From: UBA1049 sp964525815
Lineage (GTDB): Bacteria > Bacillota > Clostridia > Oscillospirales > CAG-382
NCBI GenBank assembly: GCA_964525815.1
Contig: CAZGJQ010000014.1
Coordinates: forward strand, 1 to 29,262
Direction: 5' to 3'
Length of the DNA: 29,262 nt
The translations under genes and the position numbers were made by a program. The notes beneath the pieces were generated by a model, which worked only from the letters and a program-made list of their open reading frames with translations, searched no databases and was not told the DNA's origin. Below are positions 16,046-23,588 of this stretch, one piece after another; the stretch's first letter is position 1, and each line of letters begins with the position of its first letter.

Positions 16046-16046
16046 A
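16046..16046. other. Start of transposase N-terminal conserved block (reference position)
   Basis: Marks the beginning of the conserved RAYT N-terminal block, a few codons after the GTG start; upstream sequence shows no in-frame extension with an RBS. This entry only documents the start choice. Confidence 0.2.
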
Positions 16047-16145
16047 AAACGCAAACCAAACCGTTTGAAAAATTATGATTACAGCCAATGTGGCGCATAT
16101 TTTATTACAGCCTGTACAAAAAGCAGGCACGAAATATTATGGAAT

Positions 16146-16168
16146 GTAGGGGCGACCTTTGGTCGTCC
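16146..16168 (+). repeat. REP-like hairpin with 5' GTAG inside the RAYT coding frame
   Basis: GTAG (16146-16149) overlaps the foot of a hairpin in which GGGCGACC (16050-16057 plus 100, that is 16150-16157) pairs with GGTCGTCC (16161-16168), 8 bp with one G-U, around a TTT loop. A GTAG tetranucleotide 5' of a GC-rich palindrome is the hallmark of REP elements handled by RAYT transposases. It lies in frame, coding for VGATFGRPS-type residues. Only this copy is found in the window. Confidence 0.6.
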
Positions 16169-16612
16169 GTCAGAATCCCCGCAATTGTCGGAATATGGGA
16201 TTATCATCAAAAATGAGATAGACCACATAGATGCAATTTATAATTATATTGTTACAATCGATAAATATGTAATTATGCCAAATCACATACACATGATTAT
16301 TTTGTTGCACGAGGACGGCGGACGGCTCACAATATTGCAGGGGGAGAAAATAAATATAATTATGTTAACCTGTGCGAATCAAAATGCTGTGCATTTTTAT
16401 GGAAAAATCGGAATGAAAACATCATCTGCTCTTATGATGTATGATAAAATTGAATGGACACCTTTTACAGTTGAAGAAAATGACAATAGTAAACAATAGA
16501 ATTTGCTATACAGACACAAGCAAATGAACATATTTAATAATTAAACAAAATCAATCAGTTGCTAATTATACTTACAATCAAATAAGCACTTTACATTTAA
16601 TCCTAATAATTT

Positions 16613-16637
16613 ATGCTGCCGAAAGGCAGCATTTTTC
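16613..16637. terminator. Terminator between the RAYT remnant and DUF1846 gene
   Basis: ATGCTGCC (16613-16620) pairs perfectly with GGCAGCAT (16625-16632) around a GAAA tetraloop, followed by TTTT on the + strand. On the minus strand it lies just beyond the DUF1846 stop codon, with a weaker AAATTATT tail, so it probably ends purA-purB-DUF1846. Confidence 0.8.
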
Positions 16638-18118
16638 TACTTCTGATAAAGTCTTTTTGTCTGATATACCGGCTCGCAGGTCAGGTTTATGCCTAATTTT
16701 TTCAGTACCTTGACGTCCACCTCGGAGAGTATTACCGAGGAGTGCATCTCGCAGCCTTTTAGTCTTTTTAGCTGAGCAAGGGCGGTCTCTGCGTTCTTGT
16801 CGGTTACGGCGCAGATGGAGAGTGCAACAAGCAGCTCGTCGGTATGCAGTCTCGGGTTGCGGTTACCGAGATGGTCCACCTTCAGGTCCTGAATCGGCTC
16901 GATAACGGTCGGGGAAATAAGGGTAATACCGTCGTCCACTCCGCCAAGCTCCTTGAGTGCATTAAGCAGCATAGCCGAGGAGGCTCCGAGAAGGGGGGAA
17001 GTCCTGCCTGTTATTATCCTTCCGTCGGGCAGCTCAATTGCGGCGGCGGGTGCTCCGGTCTCCTGCGCACGCCTTATTGCGGCTGCAACCACCTTCCTGT
17101 CCTCCACCGTTATTCCGCACTGCTGCATAAGCAGCTCTGTTTTATATATCTGCGACTTCCCTGCCATGCCCTTGCGCTCCTGACACAGCGCATCGTAATA
17201 CCTGCGTATGATCTCCGCCTTAGCCGCTTCCCGGCAAGCATTATCGTCTGTAATACAAAGTCCCGCCATGTTCACGCCCATATCGGTAGGCGACTTGTAG
17301 GGAGAATGCCCGTAGATTCTCTGGAAGATAGCGCTCAGAATCGGGAAAACCTCAACATCCCTGTTGTAGTTAATTGCTGTTTTTCCGTATGCCTCAAGAT
17401 GAAAGGGGTCTATCATATTGACATCCTCAAGGTCGGCGGTTGCCGCCTCGTATGCGATGTTTACGGGGTGCTTGAGCGGCAGATTCCATATCGGAAAGGT
17501 CTCGAACTTTGCGTAGCCCGCCTTTACTCCTCGGGTATGCTCATGAAAGAGCTGGGAGAGGCAGGTCGCCATCTTTCCGCTTCCCGGACCGGGTGCTGTA
17601 ATCACCACCAGCGAACGGGTGGTCTCTATGTATTCGTTCTTTCCGTAGCCGTCCTCGCTTACAATATGCTGAATGTCCGCGGGGTAATTCTCTATCTTGT
17701 AATGCCTGTATGTCTTTACTCCCAGCGCCTCCAGCCGCTTCTGGAAAAAGATTGCAGCCGCCTGCTCCGCAAAATGGGTAAGCACCACGCTGCCCACATA
17801 AAGACCGCAGGCACGGAAGGCGTCGATAAGACGCAAAACATCAAGGTCATAGGTGATTCCTATATCTCCCCTGACCTTGTTTTTTTCTATATCGTTTGAG
17901 TTTATTACAATTATGATTTCCGCATCATCCGTAAGCTCGGACAGCATGTTAATCTTTCCGTCAGGCCTAAAACCCGGCAGAACCCTTGCCGCGTGGTAAT
18001 CGTCAAACAGCTTACCGCCGAACTCCAGATACAGCTTCCCACCAAAATCCGCAATACGCTTTTTTATATGCTGACTCTGCAGTTTTACATATGTGTCGCA
18101 GTCAAAACCCACCTGCAT
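16637..18118 (-). CDS. DUF1846-family protein
   Basis: A 493-residue protein of the DUF1846 family (PF08903), widespread in Firmicutes and of undetermined biochemical role. The N-terminus (MQVGFDCDTYVKLQSQHI) and the nucleotide-loop-like APGPGSGK segment (175-182), followed by MATCLSQLFHEH, are characteristic. The middle has the KFETFPIWNLPLKHPVN stretch, and the end has STVI-type and HTDELLVAL stretches. No signal peptide or membrane helix is seen. It starts 18 bp after purB on the same strand, so it is the third gene of a purA-purB operon. That placement suggests a link to purine nucleotide metabolism, which is an inference. Length and residues are normal for the family. Confidence 0.94.
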   Translation of the reverse strand: MQVGFDCDTYVKLQSQHIKKRIADFGGKLYLEFGGKLFDDYHAARVLPGFRPDGKINMLSELTDDAEIIIVINSNDIEKNKVRGDIGITYDLDVLRLIDAFRACGLYVGSVVLTHFAEQAAAIFFQKRLEALGVKTYRHYKIENYPADIQHIVSEDGYGKNEYIETTRSLVVITAPGPGSGKMATCLSQLFHEHTRGVKAGYAKFETFPIWNLPLKHPVNIAYEAATADLEDVNMIDPFHLEAYGKTAINYNRDVEVFPILSAIFQRIYGHSPYKSPTDMGVNMAGLCITDDNACREAAKAEIIRRYYDALCQERKGMAGKSQIYKTELLMQQCGITVEDRKVVAAAIRRAQETGAPAAAIELPDGRIITGRTSPLLGASSAMLLNALKELGGVDDGITLISPTVIEPIQDLKVDHLGNRNPRLHTDELLVALSICAVTDKNAETALAQLKRLKGCEMHSSVILSEVDVKVLKKLGINLTCEPVYQTKRLYQK

Positions 18119-18136
18119 TTTATAATCCCCCGTGTT

Positions 18137-19561
18137 TTATACTTTTATAATCGACTCTGAGTACCTACCGTCGTAATCCTTGAGAACAGGCTGTATTTTT
18201 TCCGTAACAAAGCGCTCGGTCTGATAGGGAGCAAGCCCCACGAAATCCTTTGGATTAAGTATTTGCTCAAGCTCCTTATCGCTTAATCCGAAGCGACTGT
18301 CGCTTTTAATTTTTTCTATGAGAGAAATGGCTTGCCCCTGCTTCCTCGCAAGCTCAACCTCCACCGAATAGCTGCGGATTACCTCGTGCAGCTCCTGACG
18401 GTCTCCCCCCTTTTTGACCGCCTCCATAAGGATATTCTCGGTCGCCATGAACGGCAAATGCTCCTCAAGCCTTTTCTCTATTACCTTGGGATACACGGTA
18501 ATGTCTGCCGAAATATCTATAAGCAGATTTAGTATGCTGTCAATAGCCAGAAAGCCCTCCGCAAGCGATATGCGGCGGTTTGCGGAATCATCCAGCGAGC
18601 GTTCCATCCATTGAACAGAGGCGGTAAGGTCTGCGTTTAAGGAATTTGCCGTAACAAACCTTGCAATAGAACAAACTCTCTCACTGCGTATCGGATTACG
18701 CTTGTACGCCATTGCGGAGGAACCGACCTGCTTCTTGCCGAACGGCTCCTCCAGCTCACCGAAGCTCTGCAGAATGCGCAAATCCTGAGCGAACTTGTAT
18801 GCGCTCTGTGCGATACCGCAGAGGGTATTCTGAATCCTCATATCCTCTTTTCGGGTATAGGTCTGCCCCGAAACATCATACACACCGGAGAAGCCGAAGT
18901 GCTCCGCAATCATATCCTCCAGCTCTAATACCTTTTCCCTGTCCCCTTCAAGCAGCTTTAAAAATGATGCCTGTGTTCCGGTAGCACCCTTGTTGCCCAA
19001 GAGGCGAAGCCCGCCGTATATATAGTTGATGTCGCCGTAATCTATAAAAAAGTCCTGCAGCCATAACGAGGCACGCTTCCCCACCGTTGTGGGCTGTGCC
19101 GGCTGTAAATGGGTATATGCGAGAGCGGGAATATCCTTGTTTTCGAGAGCGAAGCCGGCAAGGTTCTTTATAACCGCAAGCAGCTTGCCCTTTACAATAT
19201 CAAGAGCCTCCCGCATTATGATAATATCTGCGTTGTCTGTAACATAGCAGCTTGTAGCACCAAGGTGTATAACTCCTGCCGCTCTTGGGCATACCTCTCC
19301 GTATGCACGGATATGCGCCATTACATCATGTCTGGTCTGGCTTTCTATCTCTGCTACCCGCCCAAAATCAATATTATCTATATTCGCCTTCATTTCCCCG
19401 AGCTGCTCAGCAGACACGGGAAGACCTAACCTCATCTGCGCTTCGGCAAGCGCAACCCACAGCCTACGCCATGTGGAATAACGCTTTTGAGAAGAAAAAA
19501 GCTGCTGCATCTCCTTTGAGGCGTATCTGCCCGATAACGGGCTCTCGTAATTTTTACTCAT
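18137..19561 (-). CDS. purB: Adenylosuccinate lyase
   Basis: A 474-residue fumarase/aspartase-superfamily enzyme acting twice in purine synthesis: SAICAR to AICAR, and adenylosuccinate to AMP, releasing fumarate each time. The superfamily signature SSAMAYKRNP (281-290) carries the catalytic serine loop. Other conserved parts are TRHDVMAHIRAYGE (77-90), GATSCYVTDNAD (101-112) and THLQPAQPTTVGKR (150-163), with H151 as catalytic acid or base. The length and TRHDVMAH/KRNPIRSER pattern resemble the longer clostridial and eukaryotic-like PurB type rather than the 430-residue Bacillus form. It lies 26 bp downstream of purA, together catalysing the two steps from IMP to AMP. Confidence 0.97.
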   Translation of the reverse strand: MSKNYESPLSGRYASKEMQQLFSSQKRYSTWRRLWVALAEAQMRLGLPVSAEQLGEMKANIDNIDFGRVAEIESQTRHDVMAHIRAYGEVCPRAAGVIHLGATSCYVTDNADIIIMREALDIVKGKLLAVIKNLAGFALENKDIPALAYTHLQPAQPTTVGKRASLWLQDFFIDYGDINYIYGGLRLLGNKGATGTQASFLKLLEGDREKVLELEDMIAEHFGFSGVYDVSGQTYTRKEDMRIQNTLCGIAQSAYKFAQDLRILQSFGELEEPFGKKQVGSSAMAYKRNPIRSERVCSIARFVTANSLNADLTASVQWMERSLDDSANRRISLAEGFLAIDSILNLLIDISADITVYPKVIEKRLEEHLPFMATENILMEAVKKGGDRQELHEVIRSYSVEVELARKQGQAISLIEKIKSDSRFGLSDKELEQILNPKDFVGLAPYQTERFVTEKIQPVLKDYDGRYSESIIKV

Positions 19562-19587
19562 CCTAAAAAACTCCTATTATACCGTTT

Positions 19588-20859
19588 TTATACAGTTATA
19601 TATTGCTCACGCTCGGGACCGACCGAGATATACCTGATGGGACAATCTACCGATTCCTCAATGTACTTGATGTACTTGTATGCGTTTTCGGGCAGGTCTT
19701 CAATCCTTCTGCAGGAGGAAATATCGGTTCTCCAGCCGTCCATGTAGATATACACCGGCTTAGCCTTTTCCAGCCTAATACCAACGGGAAACTCGTTAAC
19801 CCGTTCTCCGTCAACCTCATATGCCACGCATACGGGAATCTTTTCAAGGTAGGAGAGAACATCCAGCTTTGTAAGCGCAAGCACATCCGCACCCTGCGCT
19901 CTGACGCCGTATCTTGACGCCACAACATCGAATCCGCCAACTCTTCTCGGTCTGCCTGTAGCAGCACCGTATTCACCGCCCGCTTCTCTCAACTCATTTC
20001 CCTTTTCTCCGAACAGCTCACAGGTAAAGGGGCCTTCTCCGACACAGGAGGAATACGCCTTCATAATTCCGATAACCTCGTCCAGCTTATGGTTTGGGAT
20101 TCCCGCTCCGACAGGTGCATATGCAGCTATTGTGTTTGATGAGGAGGTAAAGGGATAAATTCCGAAGTCAATATCCCTCAGTGCTCCGAGCTGTGCCTCG
20201 AACATGATTTTTTTACCGTCCCTTGCCGCTTTGTCAAGATATGCTCCGGTATCACAGATGAAGGGCAGTATTTTTTCGCCATAGCTTTTAAGATGAGCAT
20301 ACATATCCTCTACCGTAATCATTTCTGCGCCGTATCCCTTGTTCAGGATGAGATTCTTCCACTCCAATATATCCGCCAGCCTGCTCCTAAGGCTCTCCAT
20401 ATCAAGCAGCTCGCTTGTTCTAATACCCTTTTTAAAATACTTATCGGCATAAACTGGTGCGATTCCGCGGCGGGTAGAACCGAACTTCTTGTCGGCCAGC
20501 CGCTCCTCCTCAAGTATGTCCTGCTGTACATGATAAGGCATACAGATTATTGCCCTGTCGCTGATTTTAAGGTTCTCGGGGGTGATTTTTATACCCTTAT
20601 CCGTAAGCCTTCCCATCTCCTCGCACAGATGCTTTATGTCTATTACCATACCGTTACCCAGTATGTTAACCTTGTCTTCCCTAAGTATTCCCGAGGGTAA
20701 AAGGTTCAGAATAAACCTTCCTTTTTCGTTTATTACCGTATGCCCCGCATTATTGCCGCCCTGATAGCGTATTACAATATCGTAATGCTCGGACAACAGG
20801 TCAACCATTCTGCCCTTGCCTTCGTCTCCCCAGTTAATTCCAGTAATTGCAGTAAGCAT
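19588..20859 (-). CDS. purA: Adenylosuccinate synthetase
   Basis: A 423-residue GTP-dependent enzyme joining IMP and aspartate to adenylosuccinate, the first committed step to AMP. The phosphate loop WGDEGKGR (10-17) with D12 and NNAGHTV (36-42) with H40 are the catalytic pair. Also visible are the FTSSSNTIAAYAPVGAG region, TGRPRRVGGFD, and LTKLDVLSYL near the GTP site. The frame is open to 20931, but that extension includes the -10 and -35 boxes, so ATG 20859, preceded by AGAGGAAG, is the start. It is the first gene of purA-purB-DUF1846. No purine riboswitch or clear operator fits in the roughly 37-nt leader. Confidence 0.97.
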   Translation of the reverse strand: MLTAITGINWGDEGKGRMVDLLSEHYDIVIRYQGGNNAGHTVINEKGRFILNLLPSGILREDKVNILGNGMVIDIKHLCEEMGRLTDKGIKITPENLKISDRAIICMPYHVQQDILEEERLADKKFGSTRRGIAPVYADKYFKKGIRTSELLDMESLRSRLADILEWKNLILNKGYGAEMITVEDMYAHLKSYGEKILPFICDTGAYLDKAARDGKKIMFEAQLGALRDIDFGIYPFTSSSNTIAAYAPVGAGIPNHKLDEVIGIMKAYSSCVGEGPFTCELFGEKGNELREAGGEYGAATGRPRRVGGFDVVASRYGVRAQGADVLALTKLDVLSYLEKIPVCVAYEVDGERVNEFPVGIRLEKAKPVYIYMDGWRTDISSCRRIEDLPENAYKYIKYIEESVDCPIRYISVGPEREQYITV

Positions 20860-20902
20860 AATTCTTCCTCTTTTTCTTATATTTATTAAAACCCAACACT
20901 TC

Positions 20903-20931
20903 ATTATACCAACATAATTACTGTTTGTCAA
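20903..20931 (-). promoter_or_regulatory. Perfect-consensus promoter of purA-purB-DUF1846
   Basis: On the minus strand TTGACA (20926-20931), a 17-bp spacer and TATAAT (20903-20908), plus an extended -10 TGG. Every consensus base is present, which implies high basal transcription. Confidence 0.88.
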
Positions 20932-20943
20932 ACCAAAAGCTCC

Positions 20944-21579
20944 TTAAAAAAGCACTTTTACAGCCGCTCTTATATCCTCCGCTATAAACGCTCCCGTCGG
21001 AATAAGGTCTTTGCTGGCTTGATGTCCTTTTGGTATCAGAATACAATCGCAGCCCATTGCCTCTGCGGTATCATAGTCGTGCAGGGTATCGCCGATAATA
21101 ACGCAGTTCTTTGGTTCTATTCCATTGTCAGTAATAAACCTTTTGGCTCTCTCTGTTTTGCTGTTTACAAAGCTGTCCGAGGAGCCGAGTATGTACCTGA
21201 AATAGCGGGAAATGCCGGTCTTTTTCGCCAAGGGCATAATCATATCGTTTGACGAGGAAGACAGAACTATCTGTGATATGCCCTCTCTGTCAAGCTCCTT
21301 CAAAACACTCTCCGCACCCTCCATAAGGGGATTGTCACTCAAATGAAGGGTATAGAAATAATTAAAATCAAGCATAATCTCACTCATGGTTATCTTATCT
21401 AAATCAAATATATGCTCATAAAAGCGCTTTATCGGGGTATCTATGTATTCATAATACTGCTCTCTTGTTATAAGCTGCATTTTTCTTTTTTCGAGCATAC
21501 TGTTTACCGCTGCCATGGAGCAGTCCATGTCATCGATTATGGTTCCGTTCCAATCCCAAAAAACATAAGAATACTTCAA
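20944..21579 (-). CDS. HAD-superfamily phosphatase (phosphoglycolate-phosphatase-like)
   Basis: A 211-residue HAD hydrolase with an alpha-helical C1 cap. Motif I is FWDWNGTIIDD with the nucleophile D9. The usual acid/base Asp two residues later is Asn (N11), a variant of the canonical DxD. Motif II is VLSSSSND, motif III the lysine near KTERAKRFI, and motif IV IGDTLHDYDTAEAMG with the metal aspartates. The likely role is small phospho-metabolite hydrolysis; the substrate is unknown. The start is TTG 21579, with GGGAGG 6 nt upstream and no better start nearby. It lies just downstream of the glyA terminator and just upstream of the purA promoter, so it is transcribed by read-through or a promoter I did not resolve. 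Confidence 0.9.
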   Translation of the reverse strand: MKYSYVFWDWNGTIIDDMDCSMAAVNSMLEKRKMQLITREQYYEYIDTPIKRFYEHIFDLDKITMSEIMLDFNYFYTLHLSDNPLMEGAESVLKELDREGISQIVLSSSSNDMIMPLAKKTGISRYFRYILGSSDSFVNSKTERAKRFITDNGIEPKNCVIIGDTLHDYDTAEAMGCDCILIPKGHQASKDLIPTGAFIAEDIRAAVKVLF

Positions 21580-21603
21580 TGTTTTCCTCCCGTCATTACT
21601 AAG

Positions 21604-21634
21604 AAAAATAATCCGAAGATGCCTTCGGATTATT
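21604..21634 (-). terminator. Rho-independent terminator of glyA
   Basis: AATAATCCGAAG (21607-21618) and CTTCGGATTATT (21623-21634) form a perfect 12-bp stem with an ATGC loop. On the minus strand the stem is followed by TTTCTT, after a T-rich stem end. Confidence 0.85.
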
Positions 21635-21647
21635 TATTTTATTTGTC

Positions 21648-22886
21648 CTACTTATATATGGGATATTTGTCGCAGAGCTTTTTTACTTCCCCTATAATAT
21701 AATCCCTGCTGTTATCAAAGTCCACAACAGACAGCTTAATCAGCTTAGCCACCGTCTCCATGTCGCTTTCCACAAAGCCCCTTGAGGTAACGGCCGGTGT
21801 TCCCACCCTTATGCCGCTTGTTATAAAGGGGCTTCTCGGGTCGTTGGGGATTGCGTTTTTGTTTGCGGTAATATGCACCTCGTCCAGCCGATGCTCAAGC
21901 TCCTTTCCGGTAATATCAAAGCCAAGCAAATCAATAAGCATAAGATGATTATCCGTTCCGCCGGACACGATTTTGAACCCTTCCCTGATAAGCGCCTTTG
22001 CAAACGCTTGAGCGTTGTTCACAACCTGCTGCTGGTATTTCTTGAACTCATCTGTCAGCGCTTCTCCGAGTGCAACAGCCTTAGCTGCGATTATATGCAT
22101 TAACGGTCCGCCCTGTGTACCCGGGAAAATTGCCTTGTCAATCTTGACAGCAAACTCCTCCTTGCACAGTATAAGCCCGCCTCTCGGTCCTCTCAATGTT
22201 TTATGAGTTGTGGTGGTAACCACATGGGCATATGGAACCGGGCTCTGGTGCAGTCCCGCGGCAACCAGACCGGCGATATGCGCCATATCCACCATCAGAT
22301 ATGCGCCGACCTCGTCCGCAATCTCACGGCATTTAGCAAAATCTATCGCTCTCGCATATGCGCTTGCGCCCGCAACTATCATCTTGGGCTTGCACTCCAG
22401 TGCAATCTCCCTCATTTTTTCATAATCTATCTGCTGACTTTCGTCGCTAACCCCGTATGGCACAATGTTAAAATATTTACCAGATATGTTAACGGGTGAG
22501 CCATGTGATAAATGCCCTCCGTGCGCAAGGCTCATTCCCATAACCGTATCACCCGGAGTGAGCAATGCAAAGAAAACCGCAAGGTTTGCCGATGCTCCGC
22601 TGTGCGGCTGCACATTCGCATGCTCTGCTCCGAATAGCTTTTTTGCCCTTTCCCTTGCTATATTTTCAACAATATCAACATGCTGACAGCCTCCGTAATA
22701 CCGCTTTGAGGGATAACCCTCCGCATATTTGTTGGTCAATATTGTTCCCGCAGCAAGTAAAACCGCCTCCGAAACAATGTTTTCGCTCGCTATCAGCTCA
22801 ATATTATTCTGCTGCCGCCCAAGCTCCAGCCCGCAGGCATCCGCAACCTCCTTGTCAAATTGCCTGAGTTCTTCCAATACCTTCAT
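21648..22886 (-). CDS. glyA: Serine hydroxymethyltransferase
   Basis: A 412-residue PLP enzyme interconverting serine and glycine while producing 5,10-methylene-tetrahydrofolate, the main one-carbon source. The Schiff-base lysine K229 sits in VTTTTHKTLRGPRGG. D200 and H203 (VDMAHIAGL) contact the cofactor, and the early LIASENIVS and NKYAEGYPSKRYYGG motifs are intact. The length is normal. It starts 16 bp after the AlkD-like gene and ends at a terminator, forming the last gene of a metallophosphoesterase-alkD-glyA unit. The association with a DNA-repair gene has no obvious functional explanation. Confidence 0.98.
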   Translation of the reverse strand: MKVLEELRQFDKEVADACGLELGRQQNNIELIASENIVSEAVLLAAGTILTNKYAEGYPSKRYYGGCQHVDIVENIARERAKKLFGAEHANVQPHSGASANLAVFFALLTPGDTVMGMSLAHGGHLSHGSPVNISGKYFNIVPYGVSDESQQIDYEKMREIALECKPKMIVAGASAYARAIDFAKCREIADEVGAYLMVDMAHIAGLVAAGLHQSPVPYAHVVTTTTHKTLRGPRGGLILCKEEFAVKIDKAIFPGTQGGPLMHIIAAKAVALGEALTDEFKKYQQQVVNNAQAFAKALIREGFKIVSGGTDNHLMLIDLLGFDITGKELEHRLDEVHITANKNAIPNDPRSPFITSGIRVGTPAVTSRGFVESDMETVAKLIKLSVVDFDNSRDYIIGEVKKLCDKYPIYK

Positions 22887-22902
22887 ATAGTACCCCCGAT
22901 TT

Positions 22903-23586
22903 TTATTTCTTTAATTTTTTTATTTTTTCTTTTATATCTTTGTTAATCCTGTATGATTCTAAGGATTTCTGTATAGCTTTATTATGTATAAAAGTGCTGA
23001 GCGTCCCTTCCTCCAGCAGAGCTGTTGTTTTATCGGGAAAATGCACCAAGCATACCGACAGCGCCCACGCCGCCGCCATTTTGGCATAATATCCCTCCGC
23101 ATTCAATTCCTTAATCACCTTCAGAACTCTATTAATAAAATGCGTGTCTATGAAGTGGTCGAGCAGCATTACAATGCCGAAACGAGCTTCATATTCCGAT
23201 TCTGACACGAGATAGGGCTGCAGGAACTCAAATACCCGCTCCTTTTGTTCGTCCTTAAACAGAAGAGCCGCACAAAAGCTGTCGCAAACGCTCCAGTTGT
23301 CAATTTTCGGCACAAAATCTCTTATAAGCCCAAATTTCTCCTCAAGCGGCATCTTTATATAACAGATAAAAAAGCCGCATATCAGCTTTTCCTCAAAAAT
23401 ATCGTAATTTACTTGTTGCAGCAGCTCGAAGCTCTTCTCCTTTGCCGCTTCCTTTGCGATTTTTTTCAGGTATGGCAGCCTTACTCCGTATAATATTGTA
23501 TCCTTTGGAAGCAGCCTTGCGGCAAAGGCTTTATATTCCGGCTCAGCGAGGCTGAGCAGTTTTTCCCTTATATTTATGCTTTTCAT
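22903..23586 (-). CDS. AlkD-like DNA alkylation repair glycosylase
   Basis: A 227-residue all-helical HEAT-repeat-type protein of the AlkC/AlkD family (PF08713), which removes bulky or cationic alkylated purines such as 3- and 7-methylated bases. The AlkD active-site residues have counterparts here: W98 and D102 in DNWSVCD, R135 in EARFGIVMLLDHF and W174 in AAAWALS. This argues for an active enzyme rather than a binding-only paralogue. The Lys-rich C-terminus (KEKIKKLKK) is common in the family. The gene begins 2 bp downstream of the metallophosphoesterase stop, so it is translationally coupled. Assignment rests on motif spacing matching the Bacillus cereus AlkD pattern. Confidence 0.93.
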   Translation of the reverse strand: MKSINIREKLLSLAEPEYKAFAARLLPKDTILYGVRLPYLKKIAKEAAKEKSFELLQQVNYDIFEEKLICGFFICYIKMPLEEKFGLIRDFVPKIDNWSVCDSFCAALLFKDEQKERVFEFLQPYLVSESEYEARFGIVMLLDHFIDTHFINRVLKVIKELNAEGYYAKMAAAWALSVCLVHFPDKTTALLEEGTLSTFIHNKAIQKSLESYRINKDIKEKIKKLKK

Positions 23587-23588
23587 AT

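Larger units (their letters stand above)
16035..16499 (+). pseudogene. REP-associated Y1 transposase (RAYT) gene, C-terminus decayed
   Basis: The N-terminal 100 residues are a clear IS200/Y1-type RAYT transposase: RKPNRLKNYDYSQCGAYFIT, then VIMPNHIHMIILL with the HUH metal motif (H-I-H). These single-strand transposases process REP hairpins in bacterial genomes. From about residue 102 (DGGRLTILQGEK) the conserved region with the catalytic tyrosine and the WQ-x-HDHIIRN-type tail is no longer recognisable. Another frame gives LWKNRNENIICS, suggesting frameshifts or deletions. Length is 154 against the usual 170-230. The start is GTG 16035 with a poor RBS. Residues about 37-43 (VGATFGR) are encoded by a REP-like hairpin. 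A consensus promoter lies upstream, but no IS200-type right end is evident. Confidence 0.75.

Noticed and set aside
16046..16046. Single-base reference entry listed among the features
   Set aside because: It marks no biological element and should be ignored as an annotation; the RAYT start discussion is in the gene entry. The REP stem's left arm is at 16150-16157.
16844..17899. A 351-codon open frame on the + strand opposite DUF1846
   Set aside because: It lies fully antisense to a well-recognised gene, has no RBS and gives a Cys- and His-rich, family-less protein; it is a by-product of codon bias.
20860..20900. Purine riboswitch or other leader regulation of purA
   Set aside because: The leader is only about 37 nt, too short for a purine aptamer, and shows no stable fold.
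20860..20931. A 24-codon N-terminal extension of PurA
   Set aside because: The extension contains the -10 and -35 boxes of the purA promoter, and the family N-terminus begins at the later ATG.
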